64,000 bases of DNA from Gluconacetobacter tumulicola (GTDB lineage Bacteria > Pseudomonadota > Alphaproteobacteria > Acetobacterales > Acetobacteraceae), in assembly GCF_014174215.1 (NCBI RefSeq), contig NZ_JABEQL010000016.1, positions 1 to 64,000 on the forward strand, given 5' to 3'. The first letter of the stretch is position 1. Each line of letters starts with the position of its first letter. Positions 63,598 through 64,000 of the stretch are shown here, piece by piece. The position numbers and the translations under genes were made by a program. The notes beneath the pieces were generated by a model that was given only the letters and a program-made list of their open reading frames with translations, was not told the DNA's origin and did no database searches.

Positions 63598-64000
63598 TCA
63601 AATCGGACGCGCCAATGGCAGTTTCGACCCCGCAATCCGCCGCGCGCCAATCACCTCGCGCCGAAAGCGGAACAGCCGCGCCGGCCGGCCGCGCGTGTCC
63701 GGCGCCACCTCGCCCGTCTCCTCGATCAGGTCCTGCTGGGCCACCAGCCGGCGGAAATTCTGCTTGTGCATCGGCTGGCCAGCCACCGCCTCGACCGTGC
63801 GCTGCAGGTGCAGCAGCGTGAAACTGTCGGGCATCAGCTCGTAGATCACCGGCCGGTAGCGGATCTTGGCCCGCAGCCGCGCCATCGCGGTGGCCAGCAC
63901 GCGCCGCTCGTCGCACGCCATGCTCAGGCCCGGCAGCACCGGCGCCCCCGGCGGCGCGGATTCCGGCACCAGCGCCGCCTCCCACAGCAATTCGTAGCGC
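63598..64000 (-). CDS. nrtR: NrtR-type regulator of NAD synthesis, C-terminal part (cut by window edge)
   Basis: The upstream end lies outside the window; about 134 residues remain. RYELLWEAALVPE resembles the end of the Nudix-like domain of NrtR, and LRAKIRYRPVIYELMPDSFTLLHLQRTVEA with KQNFRRLVAQQDLIEETGE is the winged-helix region of that family. NrtR represses NAD genes and is released by ADP-ribose. Its neighbours nadABC and the palindrome at 63373 fit. Gene-start side not visible. Confidence 0.85.
   Translation of the reverse strand, partial: RYELLWEAALVPESAPPGAPVLPGLSMACDERRVLATAMARLRAKIRYRPVIYELMPDSFTLLHLQRTVEAVAGQPMHKQNFRRLVAQQDLIEETGEVAPDTRGRPARLFRFRREVIGARRIAGSKLPLARPI

Overview
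The window is about 64 kb of GC-rich DNA with dense genes, four-base start/stop overlaps and alphaproteobacterial gene arrangements (lptFG, ribF-ileS-lspA, oxyR/ahpCD, a 41-residue L36, nadABC beside an NrtR-type regulator). Two periplasmic PQQ-type dehydrogenases and a B-type terminal oxidase point to an acetic acid bacterium (Acetobacteraceae, Gluconacetobacter-like). This is inferred from gene content; no database was searched. No insertion sequence, prophage, CRISPR array or rRNA operon was seen. There is one tRNA (Asp).

Layout. 1-12.7 kb: an apparent periplasmic alcohol-respiration island. It holds the start of a TonB-dependent receptor, a NarL-type two-component system, an outer-membrane porin, a fusion of an XoxJ-like binding domain with cytochrome c, and a PQQ alcohol dehydrogenase whose Asp-Tyr-Asp motif is the lanthanide-type signature. 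Divergent from these are a dihaem cytochrome c and a ba3-type oxidase set (IIa, II, I, Sco, CtaG). The long region between the two operons carries two similar palindromes and one copy of a structured repeat. 12.8-18.1 kb: prephenate dehydrogenase-like protein, host-attachment-like protein, glycosyltransferase, lptF and lptG. 18.2-21.0 kb: a three-gene inositol-phosphate cassette (inositol-1-phosphate synthase, a cytidylyltransferase-like protein, a CDP-alcohol phosphotransferase). 21.6-25.7 kb: glycerate kinase, MFS transporter and a divergent CdaR-type regulator, with the second copy of the structured repeat.

25.8-41.2 kb: small stress-type proteins, an Lrp regulator facing a class V aminotransferase-like gene, thiC with its TPP riboswitch, pckA, sugar transporters, an aminotransferase, a double retropepsin-fold lipoprotein, argO/argP and a lone nuoM. 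41.4-52.9 kb, all leftward: mutL; then, in transcription order, rpmJ, a TPR protein, recX, a CHAP lipoprotein, tatA, mtnB-mtnD-mtnC, ribF, ileS, lspA and a DUF3035 lipoprotein. 53-64 kb: oxyR facing ahpC-ahpD, tRNA-Asp, a sorbosone dehydrogenase-family PQQ protein, a low-molecular-weight phosphatase, an FtsX-type permease, and nadABC behind an NrtR-like regulator cut by the window end.

How it fits together. In the first region electrons from an alcohol would pass from the PQQ enzyme to the cytochrome domain of the fusion, then to the dihaem cytochrome and the ba3 oxidase. The receptor and porin may bring in metal or substrate, and the two-component system may regulate the set. The inositol cassette has the gene set expected for a CDP-inositol route to a phosphodiester or lipid. 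Several regulator/target pairs have a palindrome in the promoter between them (CdaR, ArgP, NrtR).
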